DNA from: Tatumella terrea
GTDB lineage: Bacteria; Pseudomonadota; Gammaproteobacteria; Enterobacterales; Enterobacteriaceae
Assembly (NCBI RefSeq): GCF_039523755.1
Contig: NZ_BAAAFX010000013.1
Coordinates: 310,001-374,000, forward strand
Direction: 5' to 3'
DNA: 64,000 nucleotides
Positions 51,207 to 61,406 of the stretch are shown here, piece by piece. Position 1 is the stretch's first letter. Each line of letters starts with the position of its first letter. The notes under the pieces are model-generated. The model was not told the origin of the DNA and ran no database searches. It worked only from the letters and a program-made list of their open reading frames with translations. A program made the translations under genes and the position numbers.

Positions 51207-51692
51207 ATGGCTCAGGATATGTTTATTAAAATCGATGGCATCGAAGGTGAATCACTGGATGCTTCTCATAAAAATGAAATTGAAGTGCTTAACTGGAGCT
51301 GGGAAAGCCTCCAGCATTCCAATATGCATGCCGGTTCCGGCGGCGGCGCCGGGAAGGCGACGGTCAGTGATTTCAGGTTTGAACATTATCTGGATAAGGC
51401 GAGTACCAATTTATTAAGTTATTGCCTTTCAGGAAAACATATTAAGGAAATTAAGTTTGTCGTCCGTAAAGCGGGGGGAGAACCGCTGGAATATCTGAAT
51501 ATTAAATTCACGGATGTCATTATTACGCAGGTCGGGGTTTCCGGATGCAGTAATGAAGATGTCCGCCCCCGTGAAGTGGTTGCTTTCTCGTTCTCCGGCT
51601 TCACACAGGACTATGTTATGCAGAGTGCTGAAGGGAATAAATCCGGCATTATTTCTGCCAGTTACGATATCAAGGCCAATCAGCGCAGTTAA
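51207..51692 (+). CDS. hcp: Hcp tube protein (TssD)
   Basis: A 161-residue Hcp of the larger Hcp1-like class: MFIKIDGIEGESLDASHK, WSWE, SGGGAGKATVSDF and VVAFSFSGFTQDY are conserved. Hcp hexamers stack into the inner tube. No C-terminal toxin extension is present. AAGGATT lies just upstream of the ATG. Confidence 0.96.
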   Translation: MAQDMFIKIDGIEGESLDASHKNEIEVLNWSWESLQHSNMHAGSGGGAGKATVSDFRFEHYLDKASTNLLSYCLSGKHIKEIKFVVRKAGGEPLEYLNIKFTDVIITQVGVSGCSNEDVRPREVVAFSFSGFTQDYVMQSAEGNKSGIISASYDIKANQRS

Positions 51693-51772
51693 TTGATCAG
51701 CCAGGCTGAATATTCAGCCTGGCCCGGGATATTTCACCCGGGGTGCGGCTGATAGCCGGGGGCAGGGAAGCG

Positions 51773-52333
51773 ATGAAAATAAAAACGGTTATTTTAAATG
51801 GCAGAGTAAAGAATTTCCGTCAGGTGAAAAACAGAGCAGCTATTTATCGCAGCCTTCGGCTGTTGTCATTGTTTTTCATTTTTTTCGCGGTGGGCTGCAG
51901 TTCTTCATTACCCGAAAAAAAACGATCCCCGTTATTGCTGGATATCCGGGTCGATAAAGATGTTAACCCAAACCGCTACGGTGAACCGGCACCGGTAAAT
52001 ATTGCAATCTATCGTATGAGCCTCCCCGGGATTATCGACAGTGAGATAACTGAGTTGCGGGACTTCGGGGAAAACAACGGTGCAAAACGTATATTCAGTG
52101 CGGTATTTCAGCCGGGGGAAAGCCGGTGCCTGACACTACCGGTCATGGCAGACACCCGGGCCATTGGCGTCACCGGTGAGTTTCGTGACATTGATCACGC
52201 GCAGTGGAAATCGGTACAGCCGCTCCCGCAGCGTGATGCACTTCCCTGGTGGAAAAAGCTGTTTACCTCCCGGGATAACACCCTGTATGCCAGAGTTCAC
52301 CGGCTGGGGCTGACTCTGACGGAAACGGAATAA
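51773..52333 (+). CDS. tssJ: TssJ outer-membrane lipoprotein
   Basis: A 186-residue lipoprotein of the T6SS membrane complex. The signal ends with lipobox FAVGC (Cys42), and the mature part has the beta-sandwich (LLLDIRVDKDVNPNRYGEPAPV, PGESRCL). TssJ binds the periplasmic part of TssM. ATG 51773 follows AGGGA; the signal is unusually long and basic (about 20 residues before the hydrophobic core). Confidence 0.88.
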   Translation: MKIKTVILNGRVKNFRQVKNRAAIYRSLRLLSLFFIFFAVGCSSSLPEKKRSPLLLDIRVDKDVNPNRYGEPAPVNIAIYRMSLPGIIDSEITELRDFGENNGAKRIFSAVFQPGESRCLTLPVMADTRAIGVTGEFRDIDHAQWKSVQPLPQRDALPWWKKLFTSRDNTLYARVHRLGLTLTETE

Positions 52334-52336
52334 ATC

Positions 52337-53686
52337 ATGAAAACCAATAAAGTGGTCTGGAGTGAGGGGCTGTTTTTACGCCCCCAGATATTTCAGCAGC
52401 AGGAACGCTATCTGGAGTATTTTATCCATCAGCGGGCGTCTGCCCCTGGCCTCTATTTCTGGGGATTTTCACACTATGAGATAGACAGTGAAGCACTGAC
52501 TTACGGCAAGCTGGTCTTACGCAGTGCCAGTGGTGTTTTTCCCGATGGTACACCCTTTGATATGCCCGGCCATGCCGGGATCCCAGCGCCTCTGACGCTC
52601 CTGCCGGAGCACAGCGGTAAGACTATCTTTCTGGCGGTGCCACTCAGGCTGGATAACAGCGATGAAACCATCTTCGATAGCGGCAGCCCGGATTCTCTGG
52701 CACGTTTTTCTGCCGTGGATACGGAGCTGACGGACAGTAATGCTATCCGGCAGGGAAGGAAGCCTGTTCAGCTGGCGCGGCTGCGGCTGAAATTACTCCC
52801 CGATAGCGGAATGACCGGAGCCTGGATTGGGTTGCCCTGTGCAAAAGTCAAAGCACTTCGTCCGGACGGCAGTGTATTACTGCATACGGACGACTACATC
52901 CCCCCGGTCAGCTGTTACGGGGCGAATGCGTTGATCTGCGAATGGCTTAATCATCTCAGCGGGTTAGTGAAGATACGCGCCGGCTTACTTGCCGGACGAC
53001 TGATCGCCAGCGACGGAAAACCCGAAGATAACGCCAGTGTCATGGATTATCTGTTATTGCAGATATTCAATAAATATCAGGTGATCCTGGAGCATCTGCG
53101 CAATACACCGCAAACCCCGCCGGTCGACGTTTATCAGATACTCGCCCGGCTGGCGGCGGAGGCATCGACCTTTGTGGAAACGAAAGTCCGCCGGCCTTCG
53201 CCGGCCCCCGATTATGATCATGCCAGCCTTTATAGCTCGCTACGTCCGCTGGTGGATCAGGTCCATGACCTGCTTAATCAGATTCTGGTCAGGGCGGGAG
53301 AGATAATTCCGTTGCATGCCAAAGGTCACGGTATCTGGGTGGCATCCGTGTTGCCGGCTGAACTGAATGCGTTTACAGGTATTGTGCTTGCGGTACATGC
53401 CCGGCTGGCCCCGGATGTGTTACAGCATCAGTTTTTCTCGCGGGTCAAAATCAGTGCACCACAGCACCTTCACGAGCTGGTGCGATCACACCTGCCGGGG
53501 TTGCTGATTCAGGCATTACCCGTGCCCCCCCGTCAGATCCCTTACCGGGCAGACTATGTCTATTTTGAACTGCAGAGAAAAGGCGATTTCTGGCGGGCGA
53601 TAGCGGAATCCGGGTCGCTGTCTTTACATATCGCGGGTGACTTTCCAGCCATGAAGATGGAACTTTGGGGGATACGAACTTCATGA
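52337..53686 (+). CDS. tssK: TssK baseplate-membrane connector
   Basis: A 449-residue TssK. The start KVVWSEGLFLRPQIFQQQERYLE is diagnostic (core at residues 5-20) and the C-terminal LPVPPRQIPYRADYVYFEL is conserved. TssK links the baseplate to TssL and TssM. It begins 3 bases after tssJ and overlaps tssL by 4. Confidence 0.95.
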   Translation: MKTNKVVWSEGLFLRPQIFQQQERYLEYFIHQRASAPGLYFWGFSHYEIDSEALTYGKLVLRSASGVFPDGTPFDMPGHAGIPAPLTLLPEHSGKTIFLAVPLRLDNSDETIFDSGSPDSLARFSAVDTELTDSNAIRQGRKPVQLARLRLKLLPDSGMTGAWIGLPCAKVKALRPDGSVLLHTDDYIPPVSCYGANALICEWLNHLSGLVKIRAGLLAGRLIASDGKPEDNASVMDYLLLQIFNKYQVILEHLRNTPQTPPVDVYQILARLAAEASTFVETKVRRPSPAPDYDHASLYSSLRPLVDQVHDLLNQILVRAGEIIPLHAKGHGIWVASVLPAELNAFTGIVLAVHARLAPDVLQHQFFSRVKISAPQHLHELVRSHLPGLLIQALPVPPRQIPYRADYVYFELQRKGDFWRAIAESGSLSLHIAGDFPAMKMELWGIRTS

Positions 53687-55041
53687 AACCAGAGAAGGCA
53701 CAGGAAGTGCCCGCACAGCCAGCGGCCTCAGAGGCAGAAGAGGGATGGGGCGATTTTTTGCTGGATAACAGAGATGTCTGGGAGAGCGAGGAGGCTATCC
53801 CGCCCGGCGACCCGGAATATCAGCATGTGCCGCTGCAGCACGAACAAATCGCAGCCGTGTTTGATGCCGATCCGCAGCATGTCCGCTCGCGTATCCCGGG
53901 AGTAAAAGCCGCCAGCGATCCGTTACTGGAAGCCGCAAAACCCCTGTTGCGGGCAATCAGCCAAATGCCGCAGGAGATGACCGATCTCCGGCATGCCGCT
54001 CCCCTGCGGGAGATCCTGATGCGTGAAATCAATTACTTCACGATGCTCTGCGATGAGGTGAATATTCCCTGGAAAAAAATGGCCATCGTCCGTTATTGCC
54101 TCTGCACGGCGCTGGATGAAGCCGCGCACAGTACGAACTGGGGGACCGAAACCGGTTGGTCCCAAAACAATCTGCTGAATTACTTTGAAAATGATAACGA
54201 TGGCGGTACTAAATTTTTCCTGCTGATTGGCCGGATATCCATGAGTCCTGCGGAGTATATGGATGTTATCGGGATTTTATTGCGCATACTCGGCCTGGGG
54301 TTTGAAGGTCGTTACAGTGTTCAGCAGGACGGTGAGCGGCAACTGATCAGGATACGTCAGCGGCTGCTTACGCTGTTACAGAGTCATCGCCGGCAGCAGG
54401 CGTTGCCAGCCATCATGGCGATCTTACCGGAATATCCGTCGCCTTACCGTTGGCGCTGGTCTCTGCCATTGCGTACCACGCTGATTATCTCCGGAGTTAT
54501 CCTGGCGGTGAGCTGGCTGAATGACAGTTACCGGTTATTCGTAGCCAGACAGCCGCTGCTGGCGGCGATCCATGCGCTTTATCCGGTGAAAACCGCCGAT
54601 TTATTGCCTTTCCCCCGTTTACGGCTCAGCCAGTTATTGCAGCCGGAAATACAACAGCGGTTACTCACGGTCAGTGAAGATGGTCAGCAGAGTCATGTGG
54701 TGCTCAGCGGTGATCATACTTTTGAGTCCGGTTCTGCCCGTGTCTCTCCGGCGATGACAGAGGTCATCCGCAGAGTCGCAACACAAATCCGGCAGGTGAA
54801 CGGCTCGGTTCGGGTTATCGGGCATACCGATTCCCTCCCCGTTCGTCAGGGGACTATCAAAGATAACACGATGCTTTCTTCCCTTCGTGCGCGAGCGGTT
54901 GCCGATGTACTGACAGTGTCGGGCATTCCGGCGGACAGGGTGTCGGTACAGGGGATGGGTGAAGGGCAACCGGTCGCCAGTAATGCGACCGCAGCCGGCA
55001 GGGCTGTGAACCGTCGTGTTGAATTTTTCGTGACTTATTAA
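53683..55041 (+). CDS. tssL: TssL with C-terminal OmpA domain
   Basis: A 452-residue TssL (DotU/IcmH). The cytoplasmic hook domain (about 80-225) has CTALDEAAHSTNWG and GGTKFFLLI; one membrane helix lies near 268-285 (TTLIISGVILAVSWL). The C-terminal ~125 residues are an OmpA-like peptidoglycan-binding domain (GHTDSLPVRQ, NRRVEFFV). ATG 53683 overlaps the tssK stop (ATGA) and has GGGGGA upstream. The TAA overlaps the tssM ATG. Confidence 0.93.
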   Translation: MKPEKAQEVPAQPAASEAEEGWGDFLLDNRDVWESEEAIPPGDPEYQHVPLQHEQIAAVFDADPQHVRSRIPGVKAASDPLLEAAKPLLRAISQMPQEMTDLRHAAPLREILMREINYFTMLCDEVNIPWKKMAIVRYCLCTALDEAAHSTNWGTETGWSQNNLLNYFENDNDGGTKFFLLIGRISMSPAEYMDVIGILLRILGLGFEGRYSVQQDGERQLIRIRQRLLTLLQSHRRQQALPAIMAILPEYPSPYRWRWSLPLRTTLIISGVILAVSWLNDSYRLFVARQPLLAAIHALYPVKTADLLPFPRLRLSQLLQPEIQQRLLTVSEDGQQSHVVLSGDHTFESGSARVSPAMTEVIRRVATQIRQVNGSVRVIGHTDSLPVRQGTIKDNTMLSSLRARAVADVLTVSGIPADRVSVQGMGEGQPVASNATAAGRAVNRRVEFFVTY

Positions 55042-58000
55042 TGAGATATAATATGTCTTTTCTCCGTCGTCTGGTATCGCGTGATAATATTCTGCTGCTA
55101 CTGCGCCTGGTGATTGCCGGCGTTTTGATGACAGTCATCTGGTTCACGGGGCCAAAGATCGGGTTCGGTGATGCACGGCCGCTGGCCGATGTGTTACCGC
55201 GGTTGCTGGCGATCCTGTTTATTATTTTCCTGTTTATTTCCTCCCTGGCCCGCTGGCATGGATCACTGACGGTGCTGGTCACCGGGATAGTGTTGCTTTG
55301 GGTAGCGGGACCTTGTCTCTCTTTCGGGGAGGGATTTTTTCTCTCCGGGGTTACGACACGGCTACTGCTTACCGGCCTGATGCTGGTGGTCTGGTTGTGT
55401 TATTGCGTTATTCTCTGGCTTCGCCGCCGAGGGTATTTTCGCCGTCCGGCGGCAGAGCAGAGGATTGCCGAAGCGGCAGAGGTCTCTGACGGGATAGATG
55501 CGATGTTCCGACAGGTGAACCGGGAGTTGCAGCAGAGAACGAAGGCCGCTTCCCGCAGGGGCAGACTGACAGGGCTGATACGCCGGCAGGAGATGATCCC
55601 CTGGTATCTCCTGCTTGGCAGCCAGGGCGCCGGTAAAACGACGGCCGTCAGTCTGTGTGGTCAGCATTTCCCGTTAACCGAAACCATGGAACCCTTGTCG
55701 GTCAGCGCCGGTCACCCGGAACTCTGCCGTTGCTGGCTGGCCAATGATGCGGTCTATCTTGATACTGACGGGAAATATGTCAGCGAGTCACAGAGCAGCC
55801 AGGCTGAATGGCTGACGCTGCAGAATGCGTTAAAAGCCAGTCGGCCGGGTGTCGCCATCAACGGTGTTTTACTGATGGTTTCGGCGCAGGAACTGACGGC
55901 AACGGACCAGGATACCCGGGAGCGGCTTGCCGCAACATTACGTCACCGGCTGAGCGAATTACGCCGGATCCATGAGCAGTTTTTTCCGGTCTATCTGGTG
56001 GTGACGCAACTGGATTATCTGTGCGGATTTGCTGAATATTTTCGCGGGCTTTCCCGGCAGGAACAACAGGATATCTGGGGGATCAGTTTCCCTGCCGGGG
56101 CCGGAGAATCGCTGGTCAGCCAGCAGGCGGAGCAGCAACTGGTTTCGCTGGTTCAGCGGATTGAATCAGAAATTAATGTCCGTCTGCTAAAAGAGTATGA
56201 TCCCGCTGATCGCAAAAAGATGTACGGCTTCCCGGGTGATCTCTCGGTACTGGTACAGAATCTGCGACAGTTTCTGCAAACGCTCTTTTTCCCGTCCCGC
56301 TATGACGATACCGGCAACGGTTCTGCACTGCGGGGGATCTATCTCACCAGCTGTTATCCCGGGGACGCCCGGCAGTTTACTAACCCGCTAACCGTTATCC
56401 GCCAGTGGGCCGGTTATGTGAGCCCGCCGGCCGCAGAGGCAGAGGCAGCGCCCCCCCGCCGGCAGGGCCCCGGACATCCCTGCTTTTTACATCAGCTGTT
56501 TTGTGAACTGATTATCAGGGATCAGTCTCTGGCGGCCAAAACCTCACTGACGTTTTCCGGCCCTGTCATCCGGCACTGGCTGAAACACAGTGCATTGCTG
56601 TTGTTACTGATGGTGATCTCTTATGGGCTGTACCGTAGCTATCAGAATAATACCGGTTATTTACAGGCGGTCAGCGGTAAAACAGCCGCGCTTCGGGAAG
56701 CACAGGAACGCTTTATGCATCTGCAGCCGTCGGCGCGTCCTGCGGAACTGCCGCCGTTACTGGCAGGCTTCCGTCACCTGCCGGATGCCCCGGGGCTGGA
56801 TCTGGCGGATCCGGGGCTGAACTGGCGATACGGGCTTTTCACCGGTCGTCGGGTCGCTGAAGTTTCGCAGGCACTTTACCGTGAGATGCTGCAAAAAACC
56901 TTACTGCCGTTTCTTCGTCAGTATGCTGTACGCCAGTTAACGCTGGCGCTGGCTGAACGCTCCCCGGATACCGTTTATGTCAGTCTCCGGCGTTATCTGA
57001 TGCTCTATGGCATTATCCCGGCGGATGTCCCTTTCCTGACCCGTGACCTTTCCGGCTTATGGCCGGAGGCAGCACCACTTTCCGCCGCCCCTGCCGATAT
57101 TTCCGTGATCCCGCATCTGACACAGCTCTTCCGTCTGCCACAGACACTACTCAGAGAACCGGCGGATGAGGCGTTGATCCGCCGCGCCAGGGATTTTCTG
57201 GGCCGCGAAGACGCACCGGCGCGTCTCTATCTGCGCCTGAAAAAGGGATTGTCCGCCGATGAGCCTCCGCCACTGGATCTCCGGCAGATGGCCGGGGACA
57301 GCAGTCAGCCATTGTTTGAACTACAGGCAGAAGCCCCGGTACCGGTCATACCCGGACTTTTTACACGGGCAGGCTATCAGCAGGTCAAAAAAAAAATTCT
57401 GCTACAGGTCACTTCCCTGGCACGTGAGGACAAGGTAGTCATGGGGCAGGTTACAGAACAGGAGCATCCGGACCCGGCATCGCAACTGCGAACCCCGGCG
57501 ACCATCCGGTTATATCATGCGGTGATGGACCGTTATCTGTCGGAATATGCCCGCACCTGGCAGCACTATCTGGCTGAAATACGTCTGCGTCCATCGGTGC
57601 TGGCAGGGCATGCCTCGCGGCCGGGTTACCGGCAGCCGCCCGACCGGCTGGGGCAACTGGCGTCCATCGACTCGCCGTTATTTACCCTGTTACAGAGGAG
57701 TGTGGCAGAAACCACACTGGCGGACTCTCCGGAAGCCGGCAGTGAAAAAAGTCCGGTAACTGCCGGTATCGCCGGGGTCCGGCAAGGGCTGAAGGCTTAT
57801 AACGACGATCGCCAGTCTGTGCTCCGCCGGCAGGTGGATAACCGGTTTAAGTCGTTGCGTTATTTTGTCCGGGCAGGCGGTGAGGCAACCCCTGCTGCGG
57901 AGAATTGTCAGACGGAGACCCCGTTGTGTCAGCTCCGGGCACAGCTGGAAGAGTTACAGATTCTGTTGAGTGCTCAGCAGGCAGAAAGCGAAAAAGCCTC

Positions 58001-58820
58001 CGCGCAAGCCGTCACTGAATTTATCGCGGAACTGCTGACCCGTTCGTCAGCCTGGCCGTTACCGGTCAGCAATATCGTGCAGCCATTGCTGGAGCAGATA
58101 GCCACCGTTAATCGTCAGACGGCAACGGCGCGGACGGCGGCGGGTATTGCGGCGGGTCCGGTCGCGTATTGCCGAAAGATTCTGGCAGGCAGGTATCCCT
58201 TTATTCAGACCGCCCGGGAAGTCAGCGGGGAAGATTTTAACCGCTTCTTTAGCGGGGAAGAGAGTGCCGGAGCCTATTTTAATCAGCATCTTGCCGGAAA
58301 AACGGTGGTGACAGAACCCGCCTGGCATTTTACGGGGACAGCCCCGGCAGACAGTGAGAACCGGAGCCTGGAAATGTTCAGCAATGCACGGCAGATCAGA
58401 CAGGCATTTTTCCCGGACGGGGCGGCGCAACTGTCGCTTCCCCTGAAGATTTCGGTTCCCTGGTTGTCTCCGGGCATCAGCCGCCTTGAATTACGTACGG
58501 CGTCACAGCGGCTGACCTATAGCCATGGGCCGGTCAGGCAGACCGCTATCCACTGGCCTGCCACAGAATCTGACCCGTCGGTGACCCTGAGCCTGACTTC
58601 AGCCAGAACCGGTGAAACCCGAACCCGCCGCTTTACCGGCCCCTGGGCGTTGTTTCGCTGGCTGGACAGTGCGCAGCAATTGCGGATCACGCTGACGGGG
58701 GAGGTCGCGGCCGATTTCGGTACCGGTGATGGCAGCTCCGCAGCGACGTTGCAGATTGCCGGGCTGGTTTTTCACGGGGAATCACTGATGACTCTGCTGA
58801 GGCGTTTTACCTGTCCGTGA
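55041..58820 (+). CDS. tssM: TssM inner-membrane protein (IcmF)
   Basis: A 1259-residue IcmF-family protein. Three membrane helices lie at about 18-34, 53-68 and 110-128, then a cytoplasmic GTPase-like domain with Walker A GSQGAGKTT at 193-201, a fourth helix near 515-530 (ALLLLLMVISYGLY) and a long periplasmic domain that binds TssJ. Length is normal. It begins in a TAATG overlap with tssL; ATG 55053 is an alternative. Confidence 0.94.
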   Translation: MRYNMSFLRRLVSRDNILLLLRLVIAGVLMTVIWFTGPKIGFGDARPLADVLPRLLAILFIIFLFISSLARWHGSLTVLVTGIVLLWVAGPCLSFGEGFFLSGVTTRLLLTGLMLVVWLCYCVILWLRRRGYFRRPAAEQRIAEAAEVSDGIDAMFRQVNRELQQRTKAASRRGRLTGLIRRQEMIPWYLLLGSQGAGKTTAVSLCGQHFPLTETMEPLSVSAGHPELCRCWLANDAVYLDTDGKYVSESQSSQAEWLTLQNALKASRPGVAINGVLLMVSAQELTATDQDTRERLAATLRHRLSELRRIHEQFFPVYLVVTQLDYLCGFAEYFRGLSRQEQQDIWGISFPAGAGESLVSQQAEQQLVSLVQRIESEINVRLLKEYDPADRKKMYGFPGDLSVLVQNLRQFLQTLFFPSRYDDTGNGSALRGIYLTSCYPGDARQFTNPLTVIRQWAGYVSPPAAEAEAAPPRRQGPGHPCFLHQLFCELIIRDQSLAAKTSLTFSGPVIRHWLKHSALLLLLMVISYGLYRSYQNNTGYLQAVSGKTAALREAQERFMHLQPSARPAELPPLLAGFRHLPDAPGLDLADPGLNWRYGLFTGRRVAEVSQALYREMLQKTLLPFLRQYAVRQLTLALAERSPDTVYVSLRRYLMLYGIIPADVPFLTRDLSGLWPEAAPLSAAPADISVIPHLTQLFRLPQTLLREPADEALIRRARDFLGREDAPARLYLRLKKGLSADEPPPLDLRQMAGDSSQPLFELQAEAPVPVIPGLFTRAGYQQVKKKILLQVTSLAREDKVVMGQVTEQEHPDPASQLRTPATIRLYHAVMDRYLSEYARTWQHYLAEIRLRPSVLAGHASRPGYRQPPDRLGQLASIDSPLFTLLQRSVAETTLADSPEAGSEKSPVTAGIAGVRQGLKAYNDDRQSVLRRQVDNRFKSLRYFVRAGGEATPAAENCQTETPLCQLRAQLEELQILLSAQQAESEKASAQAVTEFIAELLTRSSAWPLPVSNIVQPLLEQIATVNRQTATARTAAGIAAGPVAYCRKILAGRYPFIQTAREVSGEDFNRFFSGEESAGAYFNQHLAGKTVVTEPAWHFTGTAPADSENRSLEMFSNARQIRQAFFPDGAAQLSLPLKISVPWLSPGISRLELRTASQRLTYSHGPVRQTAIHWPATESDPSVTLSLTSARTGETRTRRFTGPWALFRWLDSAQQLRITLTGEVAADFGTGDGSSAATLQIAGLVFHGESLMTLLRRFTCP

Positions 58821-58901
58821 TCTGCGGAGGTGCAGGACGAAGCATCCACGGTTTTTTCTGTCCGCGCCGTTTTTAACGATAACTAACTGACTGGCGGTTT
58901 T

Positions 58902-61049
58902 ATGACCCGAACTCTTAGCCTAGAAAGTGCCGCAATGCCTCACCTGCTTGGTGAACCCGCGCTGGTGATCACCCGTCTGCAGGGAGAAGAGTCGCTGTCG
59001 GCACTCTACAATTATACCGTGACCGCAACCACGCCGGACAACAGCAATATTTCGTGGCAGGCGGCCTCAGCGATTGATATCAAGTCACTGATTGGTAAAC
59101 AGATGACCGTCCGCATCGCCCTGAATGACTGGCGGACGGAGACCGGAACAGAATCAGCTCATCGCGAGATCACCGGTATTGTTCAGCAGGTCAGATTTCT
59201 CGGGCGCAGGAATAATTGTGCCCTTTATCAGATGGTCCTGCGTCCCTGGCTTTATCTGGCCGAGCTGACGTCAGATTTCCGTATTTTCCAGAATAAAACG
59301 GTGACGGAGATCATCGGTGAGGTCCTCGCCGATTATGATTTTCCGCAGGAAAAACGCATAGCGGCGACCTACCCGCCACTGGAATATCAGGTCCAGTACG
59401 GAGAAACCGATTTCGGTTTTATCCAGCGACTGATGGAAGAGTGGGGGTTGTACTGGTTTTTTGAGCATCAGGGACAACAGCATAAGCTCGTGATTGTCGA
59501 TAATATCGGGGCACATAAACCGTTTTTATCCGCCAGCGCTCACGTGGTGGGGTATGACCAGCAAACGCATGAAAACCGGAAAGAATATATTGCGCAATTC
59601 CATCACCTGCAAACGCTTACCTCCGGGCGCTGGGTGACGAATGATTATGACTTTACCCGCTCCCGCGCCGATATCCTGTCCCTCGACAGCAAACCCCGGC
59701 ACACCAGCTTTAACCAGCAGGAGATATTTGACTGGCCAGGCAACTATGGTGATACGGCGACGGGAGAACATTTAGCACGGATCCGGATGGAAGAGCGGGG
59801 AGCGGCAGGTTCCCGCAGTCAGGGCAGTGCCCCGGTACCGACGATCGTCTGCGGCTGTGTTTTCACACTGGACCACTATCCTCTGGCGAAAGCGAACTGT
59901 GAATATCTTGTGCTGGGGACAGAACTGGATTGCCGTGAAATCACTGAACGGACCGGCACAGCCGATTTTTCGGTGCAATGCCATTTTCAGGTGCAGCCGG
60001 CCACTAAAATTTACCGGCATCCGCGCAGCGTCCCCCGGCGCAGGACTTACGGTCCCCAGACCGCCATTGTGGTCGGTCCGCCCGGAAAAGAGATCTGGAC
60101 CGATGAATATGGCCGGATCAAAGTGCGTTTTCTGTGGGATCGTTATGGAAAAAACAGAGAGTCGGATTCCTGCTGGATGCGCGTCAGTCAGCCCTGGGCG
60201 GGTAATTATTTTGGCGGTATCTGTATCCCGAGGGTGGGGCATGAAGTGATCATTGACTTTATTAACGGGGACCCGGATCGACCGCTGGTGATGGGCAGTC
60301 TGTATAACAATGTCACCATGCCTCCCTGGGAACTCCCCGAAAATGCCACCCAGAGTGGCTGGATCAGCCGCACGCCCGGCGGTGGCCGTACAAATTTCAA
60401 CGGACTCCGCTTTGAAGATAAACCGGGACTGGAAAATTACTGGGAGCAGGCCGAAAGAGATATGAACCGGCTGACCAAGCGCGATGAAGAACAGGTGATT
60501 GGTCGCTCCCGGGCCGTCACGGTCGGGGCGAATGATGCGCTGTCGGTGGCCGGTGAAAGCAGTATGCTGGTCGGGGGCGCACTAGGTATCTCTGTCGGCG
60601 GAGGGCAGAGCGATAATGTGGGAGGCGCCAAAGGAATTAATGTCGGAGGCGCATTTATGACGGCGGTGGGCGGATATCACTCCGTCGTGGTCGGCGGAGC
60701 GCATCAGCTGGCCGCCGGGGGGGCGGCGACGATGACCGCTGGGGGCATTTTCTGTATTAACTCCGCCAATGAGCTGGTGATCAGCGCACCGCTGGTACGG
60801 ATTATCGGTTCTCAGCAACTGGTATTACAGGGAGGACAGGTACTGATAAACCCTGGCGATTGTCAGAACTGCGGCGGTGGTGGCGGTGGCGGTGGGGGCG
60901 CGATCATCGGCAAGCCCGGTATTCCGGGAATTATCGCCGGGGCCGGCTTAGGCAGTTTGCCAACCCTGCCGTCACCCACAGAAAGCCCGACGGAATCGCC
61001 GGTCCCGACAGAAACGGAAACACCGCCCTGGAGCCCGCCATTGGGATAA
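58902..61049 (+). CDS. vgrG: VgrG spike protein (TssI) with Gly-run and Pro/Thr/Ser-rich tail
   Basis: A 715-residue VgrG: gp27-like domain (about 1-380, with YQVQYGETDFGFIQRLMEEWGLYWFF at its centre, 20-residue core FIQRLMEEWGLYWFF), OB-fold (GPPGKEIWTDEYGRIKVRF), gp5-like WMRVSQPWAGNYFGG, and a needle of VGGA-type repeats (about 540-630). After that comes DCQNC, nine glycines (658-666), and a tail in which 20 of the last 30 residues are Pro, Thr or Ser. No known toxin domain is attached. It starts 81 bases after tssM. Confidence 0.94.
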   Translation: MTRTLSLESAAMPHLLGEPALVITRLQGEESLSALYNYTVTATTPDNSNISWQAASAIDIKSLIGKQMTVRIALNDWRTETGTESAHREITGIVQQVRFLGRRNNCALYQMVLRPWLYLAELTSDFRIFQNKTVTEIIGEVLADYDFPQEKRIAATYPPLEYQVQYGETDFGFIQRLMEEWGLYWFFEHQGQQHKLVIVDNIGAHKPFLSASAHVVGYDQQTHENRKEYIAQFHHLQTLTSGRWVTNDYDFTRSRADILSLDSKPRHTSFNQQEIFDWPGNYGDTATGEHLARIRMEERGAAGSRSQGSAPVPTIVCGCVFTLDHYPLAKANCEYLVLGTELDCREITERTGTADFSVQCHFQVQPATKIYRHPRSVPRRRTYGPQTAIVVGPPGKEIWTDEYGRIKVRFLWDRYGKNRESDSCWMRVSQPWAGNYFGGICIPRVGHEVIIDFINGDPDRPLVMGSLYNNVTMPPWELPENATQSGWISRTPGGGRTNFNGLRFEDKPGLENYWEQAERDMNRLTKRDEEQVIGRSRAVTVGANDALSVAGESSMLVGGALGISVGGGQSDNVGGAKGINVGGAFMTAVGGYHSVVVGGAHQLAAGGAATMTAGGIFCINSANELVISAPLVRIIGSQQLVLQGGQVLINPGDCQNCGGGGGGGGGAIIGKPGIPGIIAGAGLGSLPTLPSPTESPTESPVPTETETPPWSPPLG

Positions 61050-61118
61050 CGTCACCGTGGACGCCGGTAACGCGGGTTGCAGTCACCCCCGGCACACTCA
61101 ACGCGAAGGAGTTACAGA

Positions 61119-61382
61119 ATGTTTAATGCAGCTCGGGCAGGCGATGCCACCACCCATGGCGGAGTCATTATTAACGGGGCTTCGACGGTTTTTATTAACG
61201 GCCTTCCTGCCGCCGTGGCGGTGATCAGCCAGGCCGGTTGCAGCCTTTCCCACGGGACGGCGCCCGTGGTCACCGGGTCCGGTACCGTGTTTATCGAAGG
61301 CGTTGCGGCAGCCAGAGTCAGCGATATGACCGGCTGTGGTGCGGTTATCTGTACGGGAGCCGGAAATGTTTTTATGGGGTAA
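61119..61382 (+). CDS. PAAR spike-tip protein
   Basis: An 87-residue protein consisting only of a PAAR domain: MFNAARAGDATTHGG, a repeated TVFINGLPAAV / TVFIEGVAAARVSD hairpin, and ICTGAGNVF. It caps the VgrG needle. AAGGAG lies seven bases before the ATG. No effector extension is fused, so it may only sharpen the tip. Confidence 0.88.
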   Translation: MFNAARAGDATTHGGVIINGASTVFINGLPAAVAVISQAGCSLSHGTAPVVTGSGTVFIEGVAAARVSDMTGCGAVICTGAGNVFMG

Positions 61383-61406
61383 CCGTCAGCACCAGGAACA
61401 GGCACT

